From NCBI GenBank assembly GCA_016872775.1, contig VGZA01000012.1:1-64000 (forward strand): a stretch of DNA of 64,000 nucleotides. Reading direction: 5' to 3'. Shown piece after piece: positions 26,163 through 34,740 of this stretch. Under the pieces are notes generated by a model. The model saw nothing but the letters and a program-made list of their open reading frames with translations, was not told where the DNA came from and made no database searches. A program made the position numbers and the translations under genes. Every line of letters begins with the position of its first letter. Position 1 is the first letter of the stretch. This stretch comes from Planctomycetota bacterium (GTDB lineage Bacteria > Planctomycetota > Planctomycetia > Pirellulales > Pirellulaceae).

Positions 26163-28526
26163 TCAGGAACCGCCCTGATTTGCGGCACCCGCTGCAATCT
26201 TGCCGGCATTCCCGGCATTCGGAGTGGGGACCTGCCGCAGCAGCCTGCGGGCCTCGCCCAGCAGGAATTTCGGGTCATTGAACGGGTCAAAGCCGATGTC
26301 CTGCCAGCGGACCAGGCCGTCGCTATCGATGAGGAAAGTGCCGTGCAAAGGCAATTTTTCGAAGTCGTCGTGACAGCGATATGCTTTGAACGCCGAGAGG
26401 TCGGGATTGGCCAGAAGCTGGATCGGCATCGGCCCATCCTTGTAGTTTTCGATCGACTTGCGCAGGCCGTCGAGGTCATCCGAACTGATCGCCACCAGCG
26501 AGATGTTTAACTCGGCGAACTCTTTAGCCATCGGTCCGAACGCTTGCAGCTGTTCGGCGCAATGCAGACAGCCAGAGCCGAGATAGTAGATCAGGATCAA
26601 GTTGCGGCCGCGGTATTCGGCCAGGGAATGGGCCTGACCTTGCGCGTCCGGTAACGTCCAGGATTGGGCCGGCTGCGGCGTCCAGCGGAACGGTCCCAGG
26701 CTGTCCAGATTCGGCCGGTTGCCGATGTCCGATTTGGGCTGCGCCGGCATGCGCCAGTCGTCGGGCCATTGCAATTCGCGGGCGATCGGCAACAGTCGAG
26801 CGAACGTCGGCACGGAAAGATCGTCGATCTCCGCCGAGATCGCACGCAGCTTCTGGAACGCCTCGGTCGCCTCCTGTTTCTTGTCCAAGGCCCAGAGCAC
26901 CTCCACCTGGCGCGCCAACGGCTGAATCTCGTTGACATTTCCATTGACGAAATTCCGTGCCTGGTTTTCCGCCTCCTGCTTCTCGCCTGCCATCAGGTAG
27001 ATCCAGGCAAGGTAACCGTTCTTGGAAGTCTCCGCGATCTTGAACTGAGTCAGGGCTCCTGCATAGTCGGTGCGATAGACGGCTTCATGGCCTTCCAACT
27101 CGGCGACTACTTTTTCCAGGTCTTTGACAGGCCCTTCCTGGCCTTTGCGAGCGTCCTCTTTGGCTTTGTCGATTTCGGGCTGAGGCTTATTCTCGGTCTT
27201 GGCTTTGTTCTCCGCCTCCAATCCGGCTTTGTCCATCGCTTCGCGCTTGGCGTTGAGGCGCTGCCTTACCTCGGCCATGACGGTCTGGGCTTTTTCCGCT
27301 TTTCCGGTTCGGAACAGCGCGATGCCAAGAAACCGCAGCCGCTTCAGCTGCTCATTTTCGTTGTCGGTCGGCTCCAGGTAGGGCGTGTCGCAGAGTTCCA
27401 CGAGCTGATCCCAGAGCTCGAAGGTGTTCAGGACTTCGAACAGCCGCATCCGTCCGTAATGAGAGCTGCCGTTGGAGATCGAGTTATAGCGGGGATGGCG
27501 CGGCAGTTCGCACATGTTCTTGGCCATGTCCATTGCGGCCCGCACGCGTCCGATATGGACGAGGTCGCGAATCAGCCATTCATTATTGTGAGCAAAATTG
27601 TGGATTTGATCGGGGAGAATTCGATCGCGGATCATATGCGCGTGGTCGACGCGGGCGGACGCTTCCTGTTGCCAGGCGGCATCGTCATACCGTTTGAGTC
27701 CGGCGAAGATATGGCCGCCCATATGCCACATATGGGCGACGCCGGGCGAACTCTGACCGCTCAGCGCGGCCGAGGCCAATGCGCGTTCCGTCTTCTCGTT
27801 GTCCCAGAGATGGATCCGGTAGTGGTGGGCCGGGTGCATCGGATCGACGGCGAAAATCTCGCTCAGCAAAGCGTCGATACTCAGGTAACTGGAAATCGGG
27901 ATGCCGACGTCACGATCGCGCCAGAGTCGCAGCGTCAGCAGTGCTTTGGCTTCGATATCCTGCGGGTATTTGTAGAGGATTTTTTCGAGCGACCGCGTGA
28001 ATTTTTCGTGGCGTTCTTTGTTCTTGGAGCTGCCGGCCTCGAAGTAGGCATGTAAACCGTCGATATACATCTTTTCGCGTTCGTCGGCTTTTTCCCGCCG
28101 TTTGTGCGCTTCGGCGATGAATCCTTTGCCGCGATTTTCGTTGTCAAAATTGGCCATCGCCATTCCCCAGTAGGCCATGGCACAGTCCGGGTCGATGGCG
28201 GCGACCTGGCGGAACGAACGCTCGGATTCAAAATTCCAGAATCCGTGCAACTGTCCCACCCCCTGGTTGAAGAATGCCTGGGCCTGTGGATCCTTGCAGG
28301 TGATTCGGAAGTCGATTTTCGGCATCTCTGACATCAGATAGGCGGCTTGCCGCGGCCCTTCGTTAAAGACCTCGCCGTGGAACGAGTGCCCTGGCCGCTT
28401 CATGGTGTCGGCGGCGGCCGGCGCGCCTTCCTGCTTCGCTTCGGGTTTTGCCTCCTGACCGATGAGTAAGCAAGGCAGCGACGTGAAAACGGTCACAGCC
28501 AGCGTGCGGAAAAGAACGCGTGTCAT
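26163..28526 (-). CDS. TPR protein fused to a C-terminal redoxin domain
   Basis: 787 residues from the ATG at 28,526 (the upstream frame runs through a tandem repeat and is not credible). A signal peptide (VLFRTLAVTVFTSLPCLLIG) leads into a long TPR-like helical region (SERSFRQVAAIDPDCAMAYW, HMWHMGGHIFAGLKRYDDAA) with a Lys/Glu-rich linker near 440-470. The last 170 residues are an AhpC/TSA-like thioredoxin fold with YLGSGCLHCAEQLQAF; GSGCLHC supplies the CxxC pair. I infer an exported thiol peroxidase or disulfide reductase tethered to a protein-binding solenoid. Confidence 0.85.
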   Translation of the reverse strand: MTRVLFRTLAVTVFTSLPCLLIGQEAKPEAKQEGAPAAADTMKRPGHSFHGEVFNEGPRQAAYLMSEMPKIDFRITCKDPQAQAFFNQGVGQLHGFWNFESERSFRQVAAIDPDCAMAYWGMAMANFDNENRGKGFIAEAHKRREKADEREKMYIDGLHAYFEAGSSKNKERHEKFTRSLEKILYKYPQDIEAKALLTLRLWRDRDVGIPISSYLSIDALLSEIFAVDPMHPAHHYRIHLWDNEKTERALASAALSGQSSPGVAHMWHMGGHIFAGLKRYDDAAWQQEASARVDHAHMIRDRILPDQIHNFAHNNEWLIRDLVHIGRVRAAMDMAKNMCELPRHPRYNSISNGSSHYGRMRLFEVLNTFELWDQLVELCDTPYLEPTDNENEQLKRLRFLGIALFRTGKAEKAQTVMAEVRQRLNAKREAMDKAGLEAENKAKTENKPQPEIDKAKEDARKGQEGPVKDLEKVVAELEGHEAVYRTDYAGALTQFKIAETSKNGYLAWIYLMAGEKQEAENQARNFVNGNVNEIQPLARQVEVLWALDKKQEATEAFQKLRAISAEIDDLSVPTFARLLPIARELQWPDDWRMPAQPKSDIGNRPNLDSLGPFRWTPQPAQSWTLPDAQGQAHSLAEYRGRNLILIYYLGSGCLHCAEQLQAFGPMAKEFAELNISLVAISSDDLDGLRKSIENYKDGPMPIQLLANPDLSAFKAYRCHDDFEKLPLHGTFLIDSDGLVRWQDIGFDPFNDPKFLLGEARRLLRQVPTPNAGNAGKIAAGAANQGGS

Positions 28527-28540
28527 CGATGAGTCTCGTG

Positions 28541-28580
28541 CAAGGGGAACTCGGGGCAAGGGGAACTCGGGGCAAGGGGA
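28541..28580. repeat. 16-bp tandem repeat between divergent genes
   Basis: CAAGGGGAACTCGGGG is repeated twice plus an 8-nt partial copy. The array lies in the 150-base gap between the TPR-redoxin gene and the nitrilase gene, so it overlaps the region where both promoters should be. Its complement is of the TTCCCC type seen elsewhere in the window. Confidence 0.75.
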
Positions 28581-28676
28581 AATGGTGCAGCAGGAGTTGG
28601 TTCCTCGGCAGGGCACCGACTTTGTTATATTCTAGTCCACCGGTTTCGCCGATTGCTAGCCACGCGAGGAAGTTCC

Positions 28677-29522
28677 ATGCCGATGCTGTACAAGATCGCC
28701 GGCGTCCAGATGGACGTCGAACTGGGGAATAGGGAGCGAAATTGCGAGCGGATGATCGCGGCACTTCGCGATTCGTGCCGGGCCGGGAACATGTTGACCG
28801 TTTTTCCGGAGTGTGCATTGACCGGATACTGTTTCGACAGCCTGGAGGAAGCTCGGCAGTACGCCGAACCGATCCCCGGTCCCTCCACGCAGCGGATCTG
28901 CGCCGCGGCGTGGGAATGCGGCGGACATATCGCCTTCGGAATGCTGGAGCGCGAGGGCGACCGAGTGTTCAATGCGTGCGTGCTGGCGGGACCCGCCGGT
29001 GTCGTGGCCAGTTATCGTAAAGTCCATCTGCCTTACCTGGGCGTCGATCGCTTTACCACGCCCGGTGATCGCCCGTTCGCTGTCCATGAAATCAGCGGCC
29101 TGCGCGTGGGCATGACGATCTGCTACGACGCCGCATTCCCCGAAGCGGCGCGCTGCCTGGCACTGGAAGGCGCGGACTTGATCATCCTGCCAACCAACTG
29201 GCCGCCCGGCGCGCAGTGCACCGCCGCCTGCGTGATCAACACCCGCGCATTGGAAAATGCCGTCTACTATATGGCCGTGGATCGTGTCGGCGAGGAGCGC
29301 GGGTTTCGCTTCATCGGCAAAAGTCGTATTTGTAACACCAGCGGCGAGACGATCGCCATCGCCGATCACGCCGACCCGGCGATAATCCAAGCCGAAATCG
29401 ACGTCGAAAAGGCGCGCAACAAACGCATTGTTCGAGTCCCCGGACTGCATGTGATCGATCGCTTCAACGATCGCCGCCCCGAGTTCTACCAGCCCGTCAC
29501 GGCACCCAAACCACCCCGTTGA
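28677..29522 (+). CDS. Nitrilase-family carbon-nitrogen hydrolase
   Basis: 281 residues from the ATG with GAGGAAG upstream. The Glu-Lys-Cys triad is intact: FPECALTGYCF (Glu45), YRKVHLP and ICYDAAFPEAAR. Members cleave amides or nitriles (for example omega-amidase, carbamoylputrescine amidase). A polyamine role is conceivable because an agmatine deiminase lies 3 kb away, but the sequence does not decide it. The gene is divergent from the TPR-redoxin gene. Confidence 0.87.
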   Translation: MPMLYKIAGVQMDVELGNRERNCERMIAALRDSCRAGNMLTVFPECALTGYCFDSLEEARQYAEPIPGPSTQRICAAAWECGGHIAFGMLEREGDRVFNACVLAGPAGVVASYRKVHLPYLGVDRFTTPGDRPFAVHEISGLRVGMTICYDAAFPEAARCLALEGADLIILPTNWPPGAQCTAACVINTRALENAVYYMAVDRVGEERGFRFIGKSRICNTSGETIAIADHADPAIIQAEIDVEKARNKRIVRVPGLHVIDRFNDRRPEFYQPVTAPKPPR

Positions 29523-29574
29523 CCCGCAATCACCTCCCCCATACCACATCCTTAACCGCGCCCAGGAGCAACTC

Positions 29575-29889
29575 ATGGTTCGACTGCTCGTGCTCTACGG
29601 ACATCCCCAGGATCCCGCCGCATTCGACAAGTACTACCACGAAGTCCATATCCCGATCGCGCGACGAATGAAAGGGCTGAAGAAATGGACGATCGGAAAA
29701 GCAATCGATACGCCGACGGGAGCGCCGTCGCCGTACTACCTCGTCGCCGAATTGTATATGGACACGCGGGAAGACTTTGATCGGCTGCTGGCGTCACCGG
29801 AAGGCCAAGACGCTGTCGCCGACGTTCCCAAGTTCGCGACAGGGGGCGTAACGTTTCTATTTACCGAAGTCGTGAACGTGGACTACTGA
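29575..29889 (+). CDS. EthD-like dimeric alpha/beta barrel protein
   Basis: 104 residues. The EthD pattern is plain: RLLVLYGHPQDPAAFDKYYH followed by HIPIARRMKG, a central PYYLVAELYMDTREDFDRLL and FATGGVTFLFTEV. EthD-type ferredoxin-like dimers assist in the breakdown or handling of small hydrophobic molecules. It has CAGGAG ahead of the ATG and its stop overlaps the start of the mog gene by one base, so the two are coupled. Confidence 0.85.
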   Translation: MVRLLVLYGHPQDPAAFDKYYHEVHIPIARRMKGLKKWTIGKAIDTPTGAPSPYYLVAELYMDTREDFDRLLASPEGQDAVADVPKFATGGVTFLFTEVVNVDY

Positions 29890-30458
29890 TGAACGCCAAC
29901 ATTGCGGCCAGCGAAACAGCCGGGGCCAAAACAACTGCCCGCATCGGAATCGTGACGGTCTCGGATCGGGCCAGCCGCGGCGAGTATCAGGATCGCGGTG
30001 GGCCGGCGATCGGTGACTATCTTCGCGAGACGTTGAATAGCGCCTGGAGCGCCATCGAGCGGGTCATCCCCGACGAGCGTCCCACCATCGAAGCGACGCT
30101 GCGCGCCCTGGCCGATGACGAGCATTGTTGCCTGATCGTGACCACCGGCGGCACCGGTCCGGCACCACGCGACGTCACCCCCGAAGCGACACTCGCCGTC
30201 TGCGAAAAACCGCTCCCCGGATTCGGCGAACTGATGCGCAAAGTCTCGCTGGAAAAAGTACCCACCGCCATCCTCTCCCGACAAACGGCCGGAATACGAG
30301 GCCGCTGCCTGATCGTGAATCTGCCCGGTCAGCCCAAAGCGATCCGCGAATGCCTGGACGCCGTTATGCCGGCGATTCCGTACTGCATCGATCTGATCGG
30401 CGGTCCGTTTCTGACCACCGTCCCGGAGCGGGTCCAGGCGTTCCGCCCCGCGAAATGA
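29889..30458 (+). CDS. mog: Molybdopterin adenylyltransferase (MogA/MoaB family)
   Basis: 189 residues. The MoCF motif TTGGTGPAPRDVTPEAT is intact, with the upstream IVTVSDRASRGEYQDRGGP and a late LPGQPKAIRECLD. Mog adenylates molybdopterin before molybdenum insertion by MoeA. It starts at the last base of the EthD stop (TGATG). No other molybdenum cofactor gene is nearby. Confidence 0.92.
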   Translation: MNANIAASETAGAKTTARIGIVTVSDRASRGEYQDRGGPAIGDYLRETLNSAWSAIERVIPDERPTIEATLRALADDEHCCLIVTTGGTGPAPRDVTPEATLAVCEKPLPGFGELMRKVSLEKVPTAILSRQTAGIRGRCLIVNLPGQPKAIRECLDAVMPAIPYCIDLIGGPFLTTVPERVQAFRPAK

Positions 30459-30474
30459 CCGCGGTGGGCGGGAA

Positions 30475-30514
30475 AAGAATTACCGCGGAGGGCGCGGGGG
30501 AACGCGGAGAAGAG
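30475..30514. repeat. ACCGCGGAGGG-type repeat, third copy
   Basis: ATTACCGCGGAGGGCGCGG then GGAACGCGGAGAAGAGG matches the copies at 15,765-15,820 and (inverted) 15,945-16,001. It sits in the gap between the mog gene and the convergent beta-propeller gene. Confidence 0.6.
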
Positions 30515-30623
30515 GAGTTGCGGGATTTTCGATCGTCGGTTCGAGCGTGGGCGGCGGTGGACCTTGACACACCCGACCCGCCCTGGGCTGCCTAGAATTG
30601 ATGATCTTCTGATTGTCGGGGCA

Positions 30624-31943
30624 CTAAGGCTGGGGCGGGACGCGGAGCACGCTGTAGGGATGTAGCGCCAGGATGTTGACGCTTCCGTCTTTGGTTTCGC
30701 ACACGCCCAAAATGACGTAGCGCGTCGTCATCTTGCCATTTTCCAATTTGAAGAACCCGGCGTGAAACGGCAGCGGCTTGCCGCTGGCATCGGTGAATTC
30801 GGTGAAGCTGGGGTTGAGGACTTCGACCACGCCCAGGTCGATGGGAGCCGCTTCACCCGGCCGGTAGCGCACCAGGTGCAGATAATTGACCCCTTGCACC
30901 ACCTCGGTGATCGCGCACCAGGCGGTGCCGCTCGGCCCCACGCACATTGCGCGGCAATCGACCGTTTTTGCATTCGGGATCAGCGTACCGACGGTGCGGC
31001 CCGGCAGCATGTTGCCTTCGGCTGTCAGGTCGTAGGCATACAGGGCGTTTCCGGACATCGGCTGCGCATAGAGCGTTTTTCCGTCGGGCGAAATGTCCCA
31101 GTTAATCGGATCGGGACTTGGGTCGGTCAGCGCCAGTCGCGTGGCGGCGGTGGGGGGCTGCCCGTCGATCGTCTGTTTCAGACGGTCCAATCGCCCGCTG
31201 TTCGGATCGTAGCGCGCGATGTCGCCGCCCAGGATCGGATGGTAAGCGCGCCCCAGGTAATCGACGACGATGAAGCCGTAAAAGTGTTCGGTATCGATCA
31301 GTTCCTTGTACTTGCCGGTTTTCAAGTCGAGTACCAGGAAAATTGCGTTCTCGCCGGGACCGGGCCGGTGATCGGAACAGGTGGAAATGTAAGCCAACCC
31401 GCGCGATTCGTCGGGGGTGATGCTGTTGATGCCATGGTGCGGCACGGGGATCGGGAAGACTTTGGTCTTTCCGGTCTGGGGATCGTAGACCATCGGATAG
31501 CCGCCGGGGTAGTCCTCGCGTTTTTCCGTCGCCGTCGGATAGCCTTGCTTGGTGCCGAAGTAGATCTGTCCGGTCAACTGCCCAACATTGTTGCGGGTGT
31601 GGATCTTCGATTGCGCGGCAAAGCCCTTGGCATCGGTGCCGATCGCCTGGTGGGCATCGACGACCACGCGCATTTTTTCGGCGGCCGGATCGAACTCCAC
31701 CAGCCACGAATTCACGGCGTTGGCGTGCGTACCGATATACAGACGCCGGTTGTGGCCTTCGATAATCGCAAAGTAGCCTTCGCCCTCCGTTGCCGTTTCC
31801 TTCGGTATCACATAGGCCTTCGCGGCCACCCAACGGCTCGGAAGCGGTTCCGCCGACCACAGACAGGTTGGGCCAAGGTGCGTTGAAATCAGCTGCACTA
31901 CGCAGGCCAGCGTGCAATACAGGTACGTCCAACTCGCTTTCAT
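30624..31943 (-). CDS. Secreted beta-propeller protein
   Basis: 439 residues from the ATG with GAGGAG 7 nt upstream; the frame is open further but without a signal. After an export segment (YLYCTLACVVQLISTHLG) come repeated YVTN/SMP-30-like blades: FAIIEGHNRRLYIGTHA, INSITPDESRGLAYISTCSD, INWDISPDGKTLYAQPMSGN and MCVGPSGTAWCAITEV. I see no metal-site motif that proves lactonase activity. It could bind or hydrolyse a sugar-like ligand in the periplasm. Confidence 0.78.
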   Translation of the reverse strand: MKASWTYLYCTLACVVQLISTHLGPTCLWSAEPLPSRWVAAKAYVIPKETATEGEGYFAIIEGHNRRLYIGTHANAVNSWLVEFDPAAEKMRVVVDAHQAIGTDAKGFAAQSKIHTRNNVGQLTGQIYFGTKQGYPTATEKREDYPGGYPMVYDPQTGKTKVFPIPVPHHGINSITPDESRGLAYISTCSDHRPGPGENAIFLVLDLKTGKYKELIDTEHFYGFIVVDYLGRAYHPILGGDIARYDPNSGRLDRLKQTIDGQPPTAATRLALTDPSPDPINWDISPDGKTLYAQPMSGNALYAYDLTAEGNMLPGRTVGTLIPNAKTVDCRAMCVGPSGTAWCAITEVVQGVNYLHLVRYRPGEAAPIDLGVVEVLNPSFTEFTDASGKPLPFHAGFFKLENGKMTTRYVILGVCETKDGSVNILALHPYSVLRVPPQP

Positions 31944-32180
31944 GGCGCGTCTCCTCAATCCGGTGTTCAAAACAAGGTTCCATGTTTGACGCCGCCGCGC
32001 GAAAAAGCAAGTCCCGCAGTCACGGCTCGATGACGATGCGCTGGTCCGCGGCAACCGCGCGACGGGGCTGGAGAAGCAACCTCGTTGTGGGCACAATACA
32101 GCTCCAGAAACTCAACCCAACTCCAACCCTGTTCATCCCATAGGTTCGGCGTGGAACACTCGTCCACCACGGAGCCGAAA

Positions 32181-33233
32181 ATGACGCTTCCGTTGCGACC
32201 TTCCCCAGGCAGTCCGGCCGAGCGTGGCTATCGCTGGCCGGCGGAATGGGAGCCGCAGTCGCGTCTGTGGCTGTCCTGGCCGCATAACCGGCGTACCTGG
32301 CCGGGACGCTTCGAAGGCATTCCGGAAATCATGGCCCGGTACGTACGCGAGGTGGCTCAGTTTCAGCCGGTCGATATTCTGGCGGGTGGCGATGACGTGA
32401 TGCGGGAGGCGACCGACGCGGTCGGGGGTCTGGCGAATGTCACGCTGCACGACATTCTGACAAATGACGCCTGGTGTCGGGACCATGGCCCCACGTTCCT
32501 GGCTGGTAGTTCTTCCTTGCCGCCGGCGTTGGTCGATTGGGGCTATAACGCCTGGGGTGGAAAATACCCGCCGTACGATCTCGATGACGCGGTGCCCCAG
32601 CGCATTGCCGAAGGAATGGGACGCATCGCTTTTACTCCCGGAGTCATCCTGGAAGGGGGCGCGATCGACGGGAACGGCCGTGGCACAATTCTGACCACGG
32701 AGAGCTGCCTGTTGAATCCGAACCGCAACGGTCCGATCGGCAAGAGCCGGCTGGAGCAACTGCTGGCTGATTTTGTGGGGGCCCGCTTGGTGATCTGGTT
32801 GACCGGCGGCGATCTGGCCGGTGACGACACCGATGGCCATGTCGATCAGCTGGCTCGGTTCGTCGATCCGTGCACGGTGGTCGTAGCGCACGAACCCGAT
32901 CCGGCGGACATCAATCACCAACCGCTGGCTCGAAACCTGAAGCTGCTGCGGAACCTCACTAACGAAACCGGAACACCTTTGCGCGTCGTGACGCTGGAGA
33001 TGCCACGGCCCGTGCTAGTGGATGGACAGAGATTGCCGGCCAGTTACTGCAATTTTCAGATCGGCAACCGGTTTGTGATCGTGCCGCAGTTCGACGATCC
33101 CAACGACGCACCGGCGATCACAACCTTGCGGGACTGTTTTCCGGATCGGCGAGTGATCGGGCTGCCGGCTCGGGACCTGGTGTGGGGGCTCGGCGCGTAC
33201 CATTGCCTGTCGCAGCAGGAAGCGGTCATTTGA
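32181..33233 (+). CDS. aguA: Agmatine deiminase
   Basis: 350 residues from the ATG at 32,181. It belongs to the pentein/Porph_ang PAD family: GYRWPAEWEPQSRLWLSWPH at the start, the substrate motif NDAWCRDHGPTF, DTDGHVDQLARFVDP, and the catalytic Cys near the end in LGAYHCLSQQ. It converts agmatine to N-carbamoylputrescine and ammonia in putrescine synthesis. The matching amidase could be the nitrilase-like protein at 28,677-29,522, though they are not in one operon. Confidence 0.9.
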   Translation: MTLPLRPSPGSPAERGYRWPAEWEPQSRLWLSWPHNRRTWPGRFEGIPEIMARYVREVAQFQPVDILAGGDDVMREATDAVGGLANVTLHDILTNDAWCRDHGPTFLAGSSSLPPALVDWGYNAWGGKYPPYDLDDAVPQRIAEGMGRIAFTPGVILEGGAIDGNGRGTILTTESCLLNPNRNGPIGKSRLEQLLADFVGARLVIWLTGGDLAGDDTDGHVDQLARFVDPCTVVVAHEPDPADINHQPLARNLKLLRNLTNETGTPLRVVTLEMPRPVLVDGQRLPASYCNFQIGNRFVIVPQFDDPNDAPAITTLRDCFPDRRVIGLPARDLVWGLGAYHCLSQQEAVI

Positions 33234-33263
33234 AATTGATGGAAGCGGCGCAAGCCAGCCCGA

Positions 33264-34391
33264 TCATGACGCGCGTGCGGCGCGCTGGTGCAGCGGAGTC
33301 GAACGTAACAGGATGCAACCTTCCGATATTTCGGCCTTTCCGGGTGCGCCAACCGCCGCCGTGGGGCAGGCGATCCAACCGTGCAGCGCGTGCCAGGAAT
33401 GCCGGAGTGCGAACGGAATCGAGCAGGAACTCACGTTACCGACCTGGCCGGTGACATCGTTTATCACCGTGGCCTGAATTCCCAGCTGTTCAAATTTCAT
33501 TCCTGCCAGCCGTACGATTGCCGAACCTGCCTGATGGGGAACCACAAAATGCACGTCGGTCGCGGGGAGTCCTCGGGAACGCAGGCAGGACTGGAGCGCG
33601 CTGGCCATCGCCCGCGGCGCGAGTTCGGCGATGTTCATGCCGTCCAGTTGGAAAACGATCCGGCTTCCGACCCGCGTGCGGCCGGCGGAAGCGTCGGGGG
33701 AAAGCACGTTTTCTTTGCGTGCAAAATCAAAATAGGCCGCTGGCGCGGGTCGCCGTAAAGCGAATGCGTCGTGGATCTCAAAATGCACGGGAAACAGGGC
33801 GCTATCGTAGCGTGCAATGACGGTCGCCGACGCCAGATCGCCGAACAAGGGGCCCGTTGATGCGCACTCGTAATCCGTAATCCGGCTAATTCGGCTGGCG
33901 ACGGCCACCAACACGAACTGCTCACGCCCCAACCCCAACATGGGCACGACGATTCGCCGCACGATTTCCAGCGCCTTGGAGTAGCCGCTGCAAAACCAAT
34001 TCATGCCATAGACGGGGCAGGCTGGAATACCTAACCGGCGCGCGAGCCGACGGGCCGAGCAGAACAGATCCTCGCGGCGCACCCGATCGGGATCGGCCCA
34101 CCGGCGGGCGACCGCACGCGGGAGATGCGATGGCGACACATAGACGATCGCCGCGCAATGCCGCAAATCGACACCCCATTCATGCTGCAGATTGCGCACC
34201 GCTCCGCATGCCAGATCGACCTCGGAACGGTCCGAAATCCGACGGGACCGCGTGCCCGTATGTTTCACGAATTTCCGCGGCAACGATTCGGCAAACCAGG
34301 CATTGTCCAGCGATCGATTCGGCTCGTAGACCGAAATTGCGGCAATGCCAAGCGCGGAAGGGCCGATTTTGGATGGAAGGACGGTATTCAT
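33264..34391 (-). CDS. 3-oxoacyl-ACP synthase III-like enzyme
   Basis: 375 residues from the ATG at 34,391; a longer frame upstream is not convincing. The thiolase-fold triad of KAS III is present: the active Cys in NWFCSGYSKALEIV, His in VVPHQAGSAIV, and Asn in GQVGNVSSCSIPFAL. The spacing is longer and several boxes differ from housekeeping FabH, so this is a specialised condensing enzyme, perhaps for secondary lipids or a polyketide. No acyl carrier protein gene is adjacent. The gene upstream on this strand survives only as a C-terminal relic at 34,559-34,740. Confidence 0.82.
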   Translation of the reverse strand: MNTVLPSKIGPSALGIAAISVYEPNRSLDNAWFAESLPRKFVKHTGTRSRRISDRSEVDLACGAVRNLQHEWGVDLRHCAAIVYVSPSHLPRAVARRWADPDRVRREDLFCSARRLARRLGIPACPVYGMNWFCSGYSKALEIVRRIVVPMLGLGREQFVLVAVASRISRITDYECASTGPLFGDLASATVIARYDSALFPVHFEIHDAFALRRPAPAAYFDFARKENVLSPDASAGRTRVGSRIVFQLDGMNIAELAPRAMASALQSCLRSRGLPATDVHFVVPHQAGSAIVRLAGMKFEQLGIQATVINDVTGQVGNVSSCSIPFALRHSWHALHGWIACPTAAVGAPGKAEISEGCILLRSTPLHQRAARAS

Positions 34392-34558
34392 ACAGGTCGG
34401 CGTCGAAGAGTTCCCCAAATCCTTGTTTCGACAACGGGCGCCACGGACTGAACTCGATATCTCGCGACCTGGGAAAAAGGGACAGGCAAATCGCGAAGTC
34501 TGTGGAATCTCTGCGGGTCCGGCAAACGGGCCGATCACGTCGGTTGGCGTCGGCCGAT

Positions 34559-34740
34559 TCAAGGTTCGACGACGACGCAAAAGCTGGTGGCATTGTCACG
34601 TTCGCCGGGCGGCTGCTGCGGACGCGAAGGCGCCGAAGGATCGAGGTCCTCGTAGAGCAGCGGCGAATCTTTCTCGTAACTTCGCCCGCGAAGCAACAGA
34701 TGGAAGTCCGGATCGGGCTGCTCGTCGAACGTGCATTGTC
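34559..34740 (-). pseudogene. C-terminal relic of an unknown gene
   Basis: The minus strand reads FDEQPDPDFHLLL, RGRSYEKDSPLLYEDLDPSA, PSRPQQPPGERD and NATSFCVVVEP, then TGA. Codon choice is like the neighbours, and no plus-strand frame here looks protein-like. The frame stays open to about 34,910, but there it is the antisense of a convincing plus-strand protein. I therefore place the break near 34,740 and treat this as a fragment that lost its N-terminus. I do not recognise the family. Confidence 0.4.

Noticed and set aside
26664-28055. Plus-strand frame of 463 codons
   Set aside because: Antisense to the TPR-redoxin gene. The opposite strand has a signal peptide, TPRs and a CxxC redoxin motif.
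28541-28580. Tandem repeat considered as a CRISPR fragment
   Set aside because: Units are 16 bp with no spacers, and no cas gene is in the window.
30762-31886. Plus-strand frame of 374 codons
   Set aside because: Antisense to the secreted beta-propeller gene; no motif or start signal.
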